A program made the position numbers and the translations under genes. A DNA stretch of 28,366 nt from a virus: positions 1-28,366 of IMG/VR virus record IMGVR_UViG_3300031513_000158; one strand, 5' to 3'. Shown piece after piece: positions 16,898 through 23,377 of the stretch; the first letter of the stretch is position 1, and each line of letters begins with the position of its first letter. The notes below the pieces were generated by a model. The model worked only from the letters and a program-made list of their open reading frames with translations. It ran no database searches and had not been told where the DNA came from.

Positions 16898-16902
16898 GGC
16901 GC
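16878..16902. repeat. Left copy of the 25-bp direct repeat flanking the toxin-antitoxin cassette
   Basis: These 25 bases cover the tape-measure start (codons for MADSKLD) and the last codons plus TGA of a former chaperone frame (minus strand CGC CAT GGC TGA). They match 17649-17673 at 23 of 25 positions in the same orientation. The distance between copies is 771 bp and encloses the plus-strand antitoxin and toxin genes. Confidence 0.85.
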
Positions 16903-16913
16903 GCCGCCTGGGT

Positions 16914-16919
16914 TAGAAT
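16914..16919 (+). promoter_or_regulatory. Candidate -10 box (TAGAAT) of a leaderless antitoxin transcript
   Basis: TAGAAT fits the TAnnnT pattern and ends seven bases before the antitoxin ATG at 16926, so transcription would start at the A of the start codon. No Shine-Dalgarno sequence precedes that ATG, and no good -35 box is seen. Evidence is spacing and pattern only. Confidence 0.3.
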
Positions 16920-16925
16920 GAAGTC

Positions 16926-17180
16926 ATGGTGCGGAAGCTACAGGCTGTTTACGAGGGCGGCATCTTGCGGCCTGTCGAACCGCTGCGTCTCGACGAGCAT
17001 CAGCTCGTAAGCGTGATCATTCTGGACGACCTCGCCAACGACGAACTCGCTTTTGAGCCACCCGAGCGCTTCGAGGCCCTCGCCGACCACAGCGTGTCCC
17101 TGGAGGCGGTGCGGCGGGCGCTGGCGAAGATCCCCGGTCCCCTAGACGCCGACTTCGCGGCAGAGCGGAACGAACGTTAG
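16926..17180 (+). CDS. Antitoxin, DUF104 / AF2212-like family (84 aa)
   Basis: The N-terminus MVRKLQAVYEGGILRPVEPLRLDEHQLVSVII follows the DUF104 antitoxin pattern (short β-strand, YenGvlrPleplxLxeg). The C-terminal half is acidic and helical (FEPPERFEALAD, LEAVRRALAKIPGPLDADF) and probably wraps the toxin. The stop codon is followed directly by the GTG of a PIN-domain toxin, the standard arrangement. It reads against the surrounding structural operon. The absence of a ribosome binding site and the TAGAAT at 16914 suggest a leaderless message. Confidence 0.85.
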   Translation: MVRKLQAVYEGGILRPVEPLRLDEHQLVSVIILDDLANDELAFEPPERFEALADHSVSLEAVRRALAKIPGPLDADFAAERNER

Positions 17181-17642
17181 GTGCCGGGCTACTTCGTTGA
17201 CACCAGCGCACTGGCAAAACTCTACCATTGGGAAGTCGGAAGTGAGCGCATGGAAGCGCTCATGGAAGCACCCGATGCTCGGTTGATCATCTCGCAGCTT
17301 TCCCTGGTTGAGATCGAATCCGTTTTCGCCACCAAGGTCAGGATGGGAATGATCGACAAGACAGCGCTCGAACAGCTTCGAGGGCGGTTCTATGCCGATC
17401 TGGCTCGGGGCCGGTTCGAAGTCGTTCTAATGGCCCGCCGTCACTTTCAAGGTGCAGAAGCGCTGGTGCGAACCCACGCGGTGAAACATACGCTCCGGAC
17501 GCTGGATGCCCTGCAATTGTCCGTGGCCCTCGACCTGCACCGCCGTGGGGCGGCATCCCAACTGGTCACCTCCGACAGAGCTCTCTCCGAGGTGGCCACC
17601 CTGGAGGGGCTGCCGGTGGTGAATCCTTTATCAGGGCAATAG
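17181..17642 (+). CDS. vapC: VapC-type PIN-domain ribonuclease toxin (153 aa)
   Basis: A complete PIN domain: YFVDTSALAKLY with D7, SLVEIESVFATK with E44, RTLDALQLSVAL with D109 and LVTSDRALSEVA with D132. These are the four acidic residues that bind Mg/Mn in VapC nucleases. Family members cut tRNA, rRNA or mRNA; the target here is unknown. The start is GTG, adjacent to the antitoxin TAG with no gap. It ends 18 bp before the convergent chaperone-extension stop at 17661. All catalytic residues are present, so it is probably active. In a phage it could stabilise the prophage or exclude other phages; that role is inferred. Confidence 0.92.
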   Translation: MPGYFVDTSALAKLYHWEVGSERMEALMEAPDARLIISQLSLVEIESVFATKVRMGMIDKTALEQLRGRFYADLARGRFEVVLMARRHFQGAEALVRTHAVKHTLRTLDALQLSVALDLHRRGAASQLVTSDRALSEVATLEGLPVVNPLSGQ

Positions 17643-17648
17643 CCGCTT

Positions 17649-17673
17649 TCGAGCTTGCTATCAGTCATGGCGC
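17649..17673. repeat. Right copy of the direct repeat; relic tape-measure start
   Basis: On the minus strand this begins with the last chaperone codons CGC CAT GAC TGA overlapping ATG ACT GAT AGC AAG CTC GAA, that is MTDSKLE, nearly the MADSKLD of the real tape measure. After seven codons the frame runs into cassette sequence. This looks like the ancestral tape-measure start left behind when the cassette (or a donor segment carrying it) was inserted. Confidence 0.8.
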
Positions 17674-17987
17674 TTGAGCCGCTCCTCGTCGAAGCGCGTC
17701 TGCTCCTCTTCGATGATCAGCACGGCGTGGAACTCATCTGCCGCGATCTCATCGAGCGACAGCCTTACGCCGAGCTTCAGCGCCGCCCGCAGATCGAGCG
17801 CCCGGCGAAGGAGTTGACCGGGTTCGGAAGACTGCGCCGCATCGAGGCGGTCGAGCGGGCAGTGGTCGCAGCGGCCGCCGTCGGGCGCATCCGGACAGAG
17901 TCCGGGATCGCACAACTGGTCCCGCCGCAGCGACCAGTAGACCAGGTAGCGCAGGGAGGGCCGCTCCGGCCACTCCCCGCTCAAGAG
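17661..17987 (-). CDS. Tail assembly chaperone frameshift extension (λ gpT-like)
   Basis: This frame lies -1 to the upstream chaperone and has no ATG of its own; its only nearby start is TTG 17984. It is best read as the C-terminal 108 codons of a -1 frameshift product spanning 18577-17661, about 305 aa, made at the slippery heptamer 17993-17987. The extension contains a four-cysteine cluster (CDPGLC ... RCDHC, fusion residues ~223, 228, 237 and 240) and ends with an acidic helix (LDEIAADEFHAVLIIEEEQTRFDEERLK). By analogy with λ gpGT, the extension would recruit tail-tube subunits onto the tape measure. Its TGA overlaps the relic tape-measure ATG at 17668. Confidence 0.85.
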   Translation of the reverse strand, partial: LLSGEWPERPSLRYLVYWSLRRDQLCDPGLCPDAPDGGRCDHCPLDRLDAAQSSEPGQLLRRALDLRAALKLGVRLSLDEIAADEFHAVLIIEEEQTRFDEERLKRHD

Positions 17988-17993
17988 TTTGGG
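17951..17993 (-). promoter_or_regulatory. Programmed -1 ribosomal frameshift signal
   Basis: On the minus strand, in the chaperone frame, GA C CCA AAC TCT TGA contains the heptamer C CCA AAC (17993-17987; X XXY YYZ in the correct phase). A 6-base spacer follows, then a hairpin at 17980-17951: GCGGGGAG (bulged U) GGCCG, loop GAG, CGGCC CUCCCUGC. That is 13 pairs with one G·U. Slippage by -1 bypasses the TGA at 17983 and enters the open frame ending at 17661. Confidence 0.9.
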
Positions 17994-18577
17994 TCGCGCT
18001 CCTCAAAGCCGGCCTCCAGAGCATCGATGGCCGCCTTCACCGCCACGGCCTGGTGGATGATCGGGACGGCACCGGCGTAGCCCTCCCTGGTCTGGCAGAG
18101 CTTCTGGTAGAGCGCCCCGGCGGCCGCCAGATTCACGGTCAGCTCCTGGCGGTTGAACGGCAGGTCCAGAATGCGGGCGAAACCGCGGCGGTACTCGATC
18201 ACGTCCTTGGCGCTCGGCATGCGCAACACGTGTACCGTGGTCCCGCCGGGGACGCGCAGGAGCACGCGAAAGGCCGCACCCTCTGCAACGACGTCATCCA
18301 CCTCGGCCTGGCTCAACTGCTCGATGATCCGGCTGGCCTCGTAAGCATCGACTTCATCGCCATCGTCGGCGCGGATCTTGCGGAACAAAGCCGCATCAAC
18401 TTCCTCGGCGTTGGGGATGGTCGTCTCCGACACTCCGCGCCCGAGCTGCTTGATGATGATCTTGCGGCGCCGCTGGCGCTCGATCCACTCCTCATCGGTC
18501 GGGAAGCGGACCTTGACCGTACGCGCGCCATCGGCGGAGCGAAGCTGCACGTGGATTTCTTTCTGTGAATCGAACAT
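17981..18577 (-). CDS. Tail assembly chaperone (λ gpG-like, 198 aa)
   Basis: It lies between tail tube and tape measure, the fixed position of this gene. The chain starts MFDSQKEIHVQLRSADGARTVKVRFP, followed by TDEEWIERQRRRKIIIKQLGRG and a mostly helical remainder rich in acidic residues (DDGDEVDAYEASRIIEQLSQ, LYQKLCQTREGYAGAVPIIH). I chose ATG 18577 because it follows the tail-tube TAG (18582-18580) by two bases; the longer open frame would run back inside the tail-tube gene. The protein should coat the tape measure before tube assembly and is not kept in the virion. A fraction of ribosomes shift at its 3' end to make the extended form. Confidence 0.85.
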   Translation of the reverse strand: MFDSQKEIHVQLRSADGARTVKVRFPTDEEWIERQRRRKIIIKQLGRGVSETTIPNAEEVDAALFRKIRADDGDEVDAYEASRIIEQLSQAEVDDVVAEGAAFRVLLRVPGGTTVHVLRMPSAKDVIEYRRGFARILDLPFNRQELTVNLAAAGALYQKLCQTREGYAGAVPIIHQAVAVKAAIDALEAGFEERDPNS

Positions 18578-18579
18578 AA

Positions 18580-19611
18580 CTATCCGATGTTGTCCTGAGC
18601 TGTTTTTGCCACAGCCGTGAGTAGGCCGTTGGTCGTTTCCCACAGCGGCTGGCATTCCACCTCGACGGTGACAATCCCGTCGGTGTCGCCGACCACGGCC
18701 GTGCGGAAGGCGACCTTGTGGAAGGTCACTTCGATCGAGTGGTAGTCGCTGCCCGAGATCAACTCCCCCTGGAGGCTGATCACGGCCGTGCCCGTGGTCT
18801 GGTTGTGGAGCTTCGTGAGTTCAGTCGAGCCGTTCTCAAAGCGGGCCACAAACTTCAGCGAGGCCTCCCGGTCGCCGAACTCCATCCGGCCGCGGATGGC
18901 CGCGCCGTCCCGGGTGCCCGAGCCGGGGTAGAAGCCGCTATCGAGTCTGAGATTGTTCTTGAAGCCCAGCTCGAGCGAGACCAGGTTGCGGCTGGTCGCG
19001 TAGTCCACGCCGTTGATCGTGACCTGGGCGCTCGCGCCGGGTAGCAGGTGCTCGGTGGTGCCGGCGGGAAGGGTGATGCCGCTCGGCTCGACCAGTTTCC
19101 CCGAGCCGGCGAAGTTGATTGCGATGCGCGAGTTCGCCCGACCCGGCCCCGATCCGATCGTGATGGTGAAATCTTCGACCACGCAGCCCACCGCCATGCG
19201 GTCAAGCACGACGCTTGCGCCCGGCCGGATCTGCTCGATAAAGGAGAACGCCGGCAGCTCAATGCCGCCCGTGACCGGATCCTGTGGCGTACAAGTGTAG
19301 GTGATCGCCGGCGGCGTGCCGCTCTTCACCTTGCCGCCCAAGCCAAAGACAAACGCCCAGGCGGCGATCTCGCTGGTGAGAAACTTCTCAACCGAGCCGC
19401 TCACGTCCCAGTGCGATTTGAAGACTTGCGTGGCGAACTCGTGCCCTTTGCCGAGCTCGACCGCATCGTTCTCCGTGTTGAGCGTTACGGTCGAAAGCGC
19501 GGCATTGGTCTTAGTCAGGCTCCAGATGTCGCCTGCCGCATTGGGCGTCTGCAAATCGGTCTGCTTCTTGTAGCCGAAGCCGATCTTGGTCTCACGAATG
19601 TTGGCGGGCAT
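18580..19611 (-). CDS. Major tail tube protein (343 aa)
   Basis: Order (after the tail terminator, before the chaperone) and composition point to the tube subunit. It is β-rich with segments typical of tube proteins: RETKIGFGYKKQTDLQTPN at the N-terminus, SHWDVSGSVEKFLTSEIAAWAF, FSFIEQIRPGASVVLDRMAVGC and FTITIGSGPGRANSRIAINF. The C-terminal ~100 residues (GRMEFGDREASLKFVARFENG ... YHSIEVTFHKVAF) may form an additional surface domain. It starts at ATG 19611, one base after the stop of the terminator gene. It should stack as rings around the tape measure to form the DNA channel. Confidence 0.85.
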   Translation of the reverse strand: MPANIRETKIGFGYKKQTDLQTPNAAGDIWSLTKTNAALSTVTLNTENDAVELGKGHEFATQVFKSHWDVSGSVEKFLTSEIAAWAFVFGLGGKVKSGTPPAITYTCTPQDPVTGGIELPAFSFIEQIRPGASVVLDRMAVGCVVEDFTITIGSGPGRANSRIAINFAGSGKLVEPSGITLPAGTTEHLLPGASAQVTINGVDYATSRNLVSLELGFKNNLRLDSGFYPGSGTRDGAAIRGRMEFGDREASLKFVARFENGSTELTKLHNQTTGTAVISLQGELISGSDYHSIEVTFHKVAFRTAVVGDTDGIVTVEVECQPLWETTNGLLTAVAKTAQDNIG

Positions 19612-19612
19612 C

Positions 19613-20083
19613 TCAGTCTCCCATCTCGGTGAAGCTCATCGTGACTTCGAAATAGTCGGTTCCTTGCTCGTCGCTGGCGCGCTGGATCGAGGGCAGATCC
19701 ATCGGGTGGCAACGCGGGTGCACCGTGGTGTGGAGCATCTTCAGCGCGCTCGCGGCCGGCACGCCGTTGACGATCAGATCGAACAAGCGGTAGTAGGCCG
19801 TGGGCGGGTCACCTTCGAGCGTCTCCCGCGCGCGCAGGTAAAGCGAGAGGTTATGTTTCCAGGCTTCGCCTGCACCGAAGCTGCCCGGCGTGGTTCCCTG
19901 CCAGGCGACCAGGATCGAGGGCACCGGCATCTCATAGATGGCCAGGAGCAGGCTCACGCGCTTGGGGTAGAGGTCATGGTAGGCGAAGATCCGCTCCGGA
20001 TCCCCTTCCATCTCCGCGACCAGCTCAGGGATCGCGCGCAGCTTGGCGACCAGCGCATCGACCAGCTCGGCCGGGTTGATCAT
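19613..20083 (-). CDS. Tail terminator / completion protein (λ gpU-like, 156 aa)
   Basis: Position and size fit the tail terminator, which caps the tube before it joins the head. The sequence begins NPAELVDALVAKLRAIPELVAEM, has a central β-rich core (PSILVAWQGTTPG, WKHNLSLYLRA) and ends YFEVTMSFTEMGD, as in many minor tail proteins of this class. The ATG at 20083 overlaps the preceding TGA (ATGA), with GGAGG about ten bases upstream. Confidence 0.75.
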   Translation of the reverse strand: MINPAELVDALVAKLRAIPELVAEMEGDPERIFAYHDLYPKRVSLLLAIYEMPVPSILVAWQGTTPGSFGAGEAWKHNLSLYLRARETLEGDPPTAYYRLFDLIVNGVPAASALKMLHTTVHPRCHPMDLPSIQRASDEQGTDYFEVTMSFTEMGD

Positions 20084-20538
20084 GACTGTCTGCCTCCGAG
20101 GAAGCGCTCGACGACCAGCCGGGGCGTGACCTCACGCAGGATGCGGCGGGCGGCCTCGATGACCGCGGCGCGGTTGCGCGGCGAGAAAACCAGCCAAGGC
20201 TCACGGCGCATGTTGGCCAGTCCCTTGATGCGCTCCTTGCGGGAGGTGAGGGCCGCTTTGGCCGCGCGCTCGCTCACCGTGCGCACGGAGAGGTTGCCGA
20301 GCATGCTGCCGGTGAGCGAGAGGTCGCGCACGGCGCGCCGCCTCAAGCGCTTGCTCTTATAGATCGCGTAGCGCTTGGTGAGCGGCTTAGCCGGCGCGTC
20401 ACCAGGCCCCAGGCCGGCGGCCAGTCGGTTCTTCACCGCCGCCAGCCCCACGGCGCCGAGCTTGAGCATCTGGAACTGGCGGAAGTTCAGATGATCCACC
20501 CGGAGCTGCTTGCGGAACCAGATGCGAACGCTCGGCAT
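20080..20538 (-). CDS. Neck protein, phage virion morphogenesis / HK97 gp10-like (152 aa)
   Basis: A basic helical protein with the pattern of tail-completion proteins: PLTKRYAIYKSKRLRRRAVRDL, LTGSMLGNLSVRTVSERAAKAAL, and a C-terminal WLVFSPRNRAAVIEAARRILRE. It lies between head-tail joining and tail terminator genes and would help join head and tail (λ gpZ-like place). The ATG is at 20538; the stop overlaps the next start by 4 bases. The exact family is uncertain, the role moderately sure. Confidence 0.75.
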   Translation of the reverse strand: MPSVRIWFRKQLRVDHLNFRQFQMLKLGAVGLAAVKNRLAAGLGPGDAPAKPLTKRYAIYKSKRLRRRAVRDLSLTGSMLGNLSVRTVSERAAKAALTSRKERIKGLANMRREPWLVFSPRNRAAVIEAARRILREVTPRLVVERFLGGRQS

Positions 20539-20541
20539 GAA

Positions 20542-20853
20542 TCACACCGCCCGGTTGAAATGCAGCACCAGCCGGAGGCCGCCCTCGGCGTCGGCTTCGA
20601 GGTCCACGACCTTGTACACCGAGCCGCCCACGGTGACTTCATCGCCCCGCGCGGGCGGCTCGACGAAGGCCGCCGCCCTGACAAACAGCAACGCGTAGAC
20701 GCCCGGCGCGGCGTTCTCTGGCCGAGCCCCTCTGTCCAGGATGCCGGACAGCGCGAACGGTGAGCCCGCCTGCGGTGTGTAGGTGACCTCGCGGCCGAAC
20801 GTCGAGAGTACCTGCTCGTTCAGCCTGCCCACGAGCGACGCCCAGTCAGCCAT
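20542..20853 (-). CDS. Head-tail joining protein (λ FII-like, 103 aa)
   Basis: A small β-rich protein directly after the capsid gene: ADWASLVGRLNEQVLSTFGREVTYTP, LSGILDRGARPENAAPGVYALLFV, PPARGDEVTVGGSVYKVVDLEADAEGGLRLVLHF. This is the pattern of phage head-tail joining proteins of the FII/attachment class. A GTG at 20856 directly precedes the ATG at 20853; I prefer the ATG. No separate FI-like gene lies between the capsid and this gene. Confidence 0.8.
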   Translation of the reverse strand: MADWASLVGRLNEQVLSTFGREVTYTPQAGSPFALSGILDRGARPENAAPGVYALLFVRAAAFVEPPARGDEVTVGGSVYKVVDLEADAEGGLRLVLHFNRAV

Positions 20854-20856
20854 CAC

Positions 20857-21861
20857 TCAGGCCTTGGTGCCGCGCACCAGGCATTCGGGTCTCAAGCAGA
20901 GTGGCAGCGGGTTGCTTTGCGTGTGCAGGTCGGTCCCCCGCCCGAACTTGCGCGGCTCCTGCTTGGCGTAAAGCGCGAGGCCCAGCGTGTTGGCCGTCTC
21001 GTTGAAGTCCGCCGGGGCAAAGTAAGTGCGGAACGTGGTGGCCGTGCCCAGCGGGAAGAAATGCGCCTCATCGTCGGCGATGAACTTGCGCACCGTGCCG
21101 CTGGCATCGGTCGCCTGGCCGCGGTACTCCTCAAACGTCACCCCGCCGAAGGTGAAGCCCGTGCGGTTGTCCGAGAACAGCACCAGGCCCTCGCGCCAGC
21201 GCTGGTAGGCCTCCTTGACCTTGGGATGCGTAGTCAGGGCGTCGAAGAACCCCGGCGAGCACAAACACATCACTCCGGTCATGAACTCGCCCTTGAGGTT
21301 GTCCTCGATGTGCCGCCGGACCTCAAGCACCTTGACGAGCACCTCGGTCGAGGCGGTGGTCAGGGCGAAGTTGACCACCTTGGGCGTGATCTCGAACTCG
21401 CTGTAGAGGTCGTAGAGGGTCGAGCCGTCGGCGTCGAGGATCACGCCCTTGAGCGCGCCCATGCGCAGATGCTCGAGCGTGATGGCGTGCTTGGCGCGCA
21501 TGGTTTGAAGCTTCTGGGCCATGAGATTGGCCAAGGCATCAAGCTCGGTCTCCGAGCCGAAGGCGCGGATGCCCTGGACCTCCTCGGGCAGCACGACATC
21601 GTCATGCGGGATGTGCGGGATCACGAAGCTCCGCACCTTACGCTTGCCCTGGGTACCCACCGTACCCGGCGAGCCCACGGGCCGGGTGGGCAGCAGGTTG
21701 AGCACGCCGTTCATCTCCTCGATGATGATGGTGCGCGTGCGCACGCCGACGGGCGGAAAAAGGTTCAACTGCTCCAGGCGCCCGTAGGTGTTGGGGATCT
21801 TGTTGATGGCGGCGGTCAGGGCCGCCATGTCGAAAGCATCGGAAGAGAAGGGATTCAGCAT
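20857..21861 (-). CDS. Major capsid protein, λ gpE-like (334 aa)
   Basis: Length is close to λ gpE (341 aa) and the order after gpD is the same. Typical segments are DMAALTAAINKIPNTYGRLEQLNLF at the N-terminus, VRTRTIIIEEMNGVLNLLPT, KRKVRSFVIPHIPHDDVVLP (E-loop region), LLQ-type helix ETELDALANLMAQKL, and the C-terminal FFPLGTATTFRTYFAPADFNETANTLG. It forms the icosahedral shell in the HK97 fold. The ATG at 21861 follows the decoration-protein stop closely, with GGAGCTTGAG upstream. Confidence 0.92.
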   Translation of the reverse strand: MLNPFSSDAFDMAALTAAINKIPNTYGRLEQLNLFPPVGVRTRTIIIEEMNGVLNLLPTRPVGSPGTVGTQGKRKVRSFVIPHIPHDDVVLPEEVQGIRAFGSETELDALANLMAQKLQTMRAKHAITLEHLRMGALKGVILDADGSTLYDLYSEFEITPKVVNFALTTASTEVLVKVLEVRRHIEDNLKGEFMTGVMCLCSPGFFDALTTHPKVKEAYQRWREGLVLFSDNRTGFTFGGVTFEEYRGQATDASGTVRKFIADDEAHFFPLGTATTFRTYFAPADFNETANTLGLALYAKQEPRKFGRGTDLHTQSNPLPLCLRPECLVRGTKA

Positions 21862-21864
21862 TTC

Positions 21865-22239
21865 TCAAGCTCCTTCGCGGACCAGGATTCCCAGGGCCTT
21901 CAGTTGCCCCAGGGCGGTGTTCTTCTGGGGACCGGTAATCCCGCTCGGCCAGACCAGCCCCTTGTCGGAGCAGATGGCGTGCCGCGCGATGATCGCGCCC
22001 GGCGTGTCACCCGCGCTGGCATCGACATCGCCAAGCAGAACTCCGGCGGCGTTCTCAGAGCCGTCATTCGCAGAAGGCGCAAGTTGGGTGACCTTGCCAG
22101 TGGCCGTGATGATGCCGACCACGGCGCCGGTTTTGAGGTTCTGGCCGGAAGCCACGGTGACTTGGTCGCGACTGTAAAGGTTGTCTTCTTCGAACTTCAG
22201 CCAGTCGCCCAGGTAGTTGGATTCGGTTTTGGCAGCCAT
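21865..22239 (-). CDS. Head decoration protein, λ gpD-like (124 aa)
   Basis: Matches the gpD/SHP class in length and pattern: ESNYLGDWLKFEEDNLYSRDQVTVASG, LKTGAVVGIITATGKVTQLAP, NAAGVLLGDVDASAG and KGLVWPSGI. It binds threefold sites on the expanded capsid and stabilises it. The ATG at 22239 has GGAGGAG upstream and overlaps the end of the protease region closely. Confidence 0.92.
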   Translation of the reverse strand: MAAKTESNYLGDWLKFEEDNLYSRDQVTVASGQNLKTGAVVGIITATGKVTQLAPSANDGSENAAGVLLGDVDASAGDTPGAIIARHAICSDKGLVWPSGITGPQKNTALGQLKALGILVREGA

Positions 22240-22240
22240 G

Positions 22241-22576
22241 TCAGTTCACTCCTCCTTTGGCCAGCCGCTCGACGGCCTTGACCACAGGGTTGTTCTCCAG
22301 CGTCGGCTTGGCGCTGGTCCCGGTGTCCGGCATCACGTGCGAGCGGATCTCGGCAGCGTCTTCGGCCGCGCGGGCTTCGACGAGAAACTGGCGCGCTTCC
22401 GTTGGGGTAGCCCCACGCGCCAGCAACGCGGTGGCTTTGGCCGGCAGGCCAGCCAGGGCGCACAGCTCGACGATCTCGCGCGCCTCGGCATAGCCTTGGC
22501 GGCGCGCCTCGGCGCGGATCGCTTCCAGATTAATGGTGGGCTCGGGCGCCTCCGCCCGAACCGTTCCTTCGGTCAT
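22241..22576 (-). CDS. Internal, in-frame scaffold protein (Nu3-like, 111 aa)
   Basis: Inside the protease gene, AAGGAGGG precedes an in-frame ATG at 22576 by about ten bases, a much stronger binding site than most in this window. The product MTEGTVRAEAPEPTINLEAI... is helical and ends NPVVKAVERLAKGGVN. This nested arrangement is the same as λ C/Nu3, where the separate C-terminal piece is the assembly scaffold. Expression as its own protein is inferred from the site and the parallel. Confidence 0.75.
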   Translation of the reverse strand: MTEGTVRAEAPEPTINLEAIRAEARRQGYAEAREIVELCALAGLPAKATALLARGATPTEARQFLVEARAAEDAAEIRSHVMPDTGTSAKPTLENNPVVKAVERLAKGGVN

Positions 22577-23377
22577 GATGCGTTTCCCTCCTTGTGGAAT
22601 CGAAGTGGGTCTAACGAATGCGGCCAGATCCGCGAGCGCCGTGCGGAAGGTGCCCGTGCGGTCGGCCAAGCCGGCGGCCACGGCATCGGGGCCATACTTG
22701 AGGGCGGCGCCCATCTCTCGAATGGCCTGCTCGCTCAAGCCGCGCCGCGTGGCCACCCAACGCACGAACAGCCCGTAGAGCCGGGCGACCTCGGAGGCGA
22801 GCGTGGCCCGCGCCGCGTCCGAGAGCGGCTCATTCGGGTTGCCGTCGGTCTTGCCTTCGCCTTCTGAGATATAGGTGACCTTGACGCCCAGCTTGCGGTT
22901 GAACTCGCTCCAATCCAGGTGCTCGGCGTAGACGCCGATCGAGCCGGCGCCGCCGGTGAACTCCGGCACGTAGATCCGCTCCGCCGCCGTCGCCAGCAAG
23001 TACGCCGCGCTGAACATCGAGTTGTCGGCCACGGCCCAGGTGGGCTTCCGGCGAGCAAGCTCGGCCAGCGCGGCAGCCGTCTCGAAGGCGTTCTCTGAAT
23101 CCCCGCCCGGCGAGTCGACGCGCAGCAGGATGCCGCGCGCGTCAGGGTCCTCGACGGCCTGCTCGACTTCCTCCAAGATCTGCCCGTAGGCCGTGGCGCC
23201 GAAGAAGAGGGCATCAAACAGCGACGGCTCATTGGCCAGCACACCAGCGATGTCGATGACGGCCACGCCCTCCTGAAGCGCATAAGGTCTCCGCATGCCG
23301 TAAGCGGCATCGAGCTTCGTTGCCTCGATCAGCAACGGCTTGGCGCCGAACAGACGCAGCAGTTGTTCGCGTCGCAT
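22241..23377 (-). CDS. S49-family capsid maturation protease (λ gpC-like, 378 aa)
   Basis: A phage SppA/ClpP-like serine protease. The central domain has GVAVIDIAGVLAN, GILLRVDSPGGDSENAFE (oxyanion region, 83-100), AVADNSMFSAAYLLATAA with the nucleophile Ser at about 123, and GSIGVYAEHLDWSEFNRKLG followed by YISEGEGKTDGNP with the general-base Lys at about 176. Residues ~268-378 form a separate helical domain that can also be made alone from an internal start (scaffold). It would process portal and scaffold inside the procapsid. The ATG at 23377 overlaps the portal stop by one base (TAATG). Confidence 0.92.
   Translation of the reverse strand: MRREQLLRLFGAKPLLIEATKLDAAYGMRRPYALQEGVAVIDIAGVLANEPSLFDALFFGATAYGQILEEVEQAVEDPDARGILLRVDSPGGDSENAFETAAALAELARRKPTWAVADNSMFSAAYLLATAAERIYVPEFTGGAGSIGVYAEHLDWSEFNRKLGVKVTYISEGEGKTDGNPNEPLSDAARATLASEVARLYGLFVRWVATRRGLSEQAIREMGAALKYGPDAVAAGLADRTGTFRTALADLAAFVRPTSIPQGGKRIMTEGTVRAEAPEPTINLEAIRAEARRQGYAEAREIVELCALAGLPAKATALLARGATPTEARQFLVEARAAEDAAEIRSHVMPDTGTSAKPTLENNPVVKAVERLAKGGVN

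Noticed and set aside
14885-16921. 678-aa open frame on the plus strand opposite the tape measure
   Set aside because: GC-rich shadow of a long Ala/Leu/Glu-rich gene. It has no ribosome binding site, motif or family pattern, while the minus frame is a convincing tape measure.
17447-17668. 73-aa minus-strand frame beginning MTDSKLE
   Set aside because: Only the first seven codons are meaningful (relic tape-measure start); the rest is antisense to the toxin gene.
20917-22281. 454-aa plus-strand open frame opposite capsid and decoration genes
   Set aside because: Antisense to two firmly identified capsid genes.
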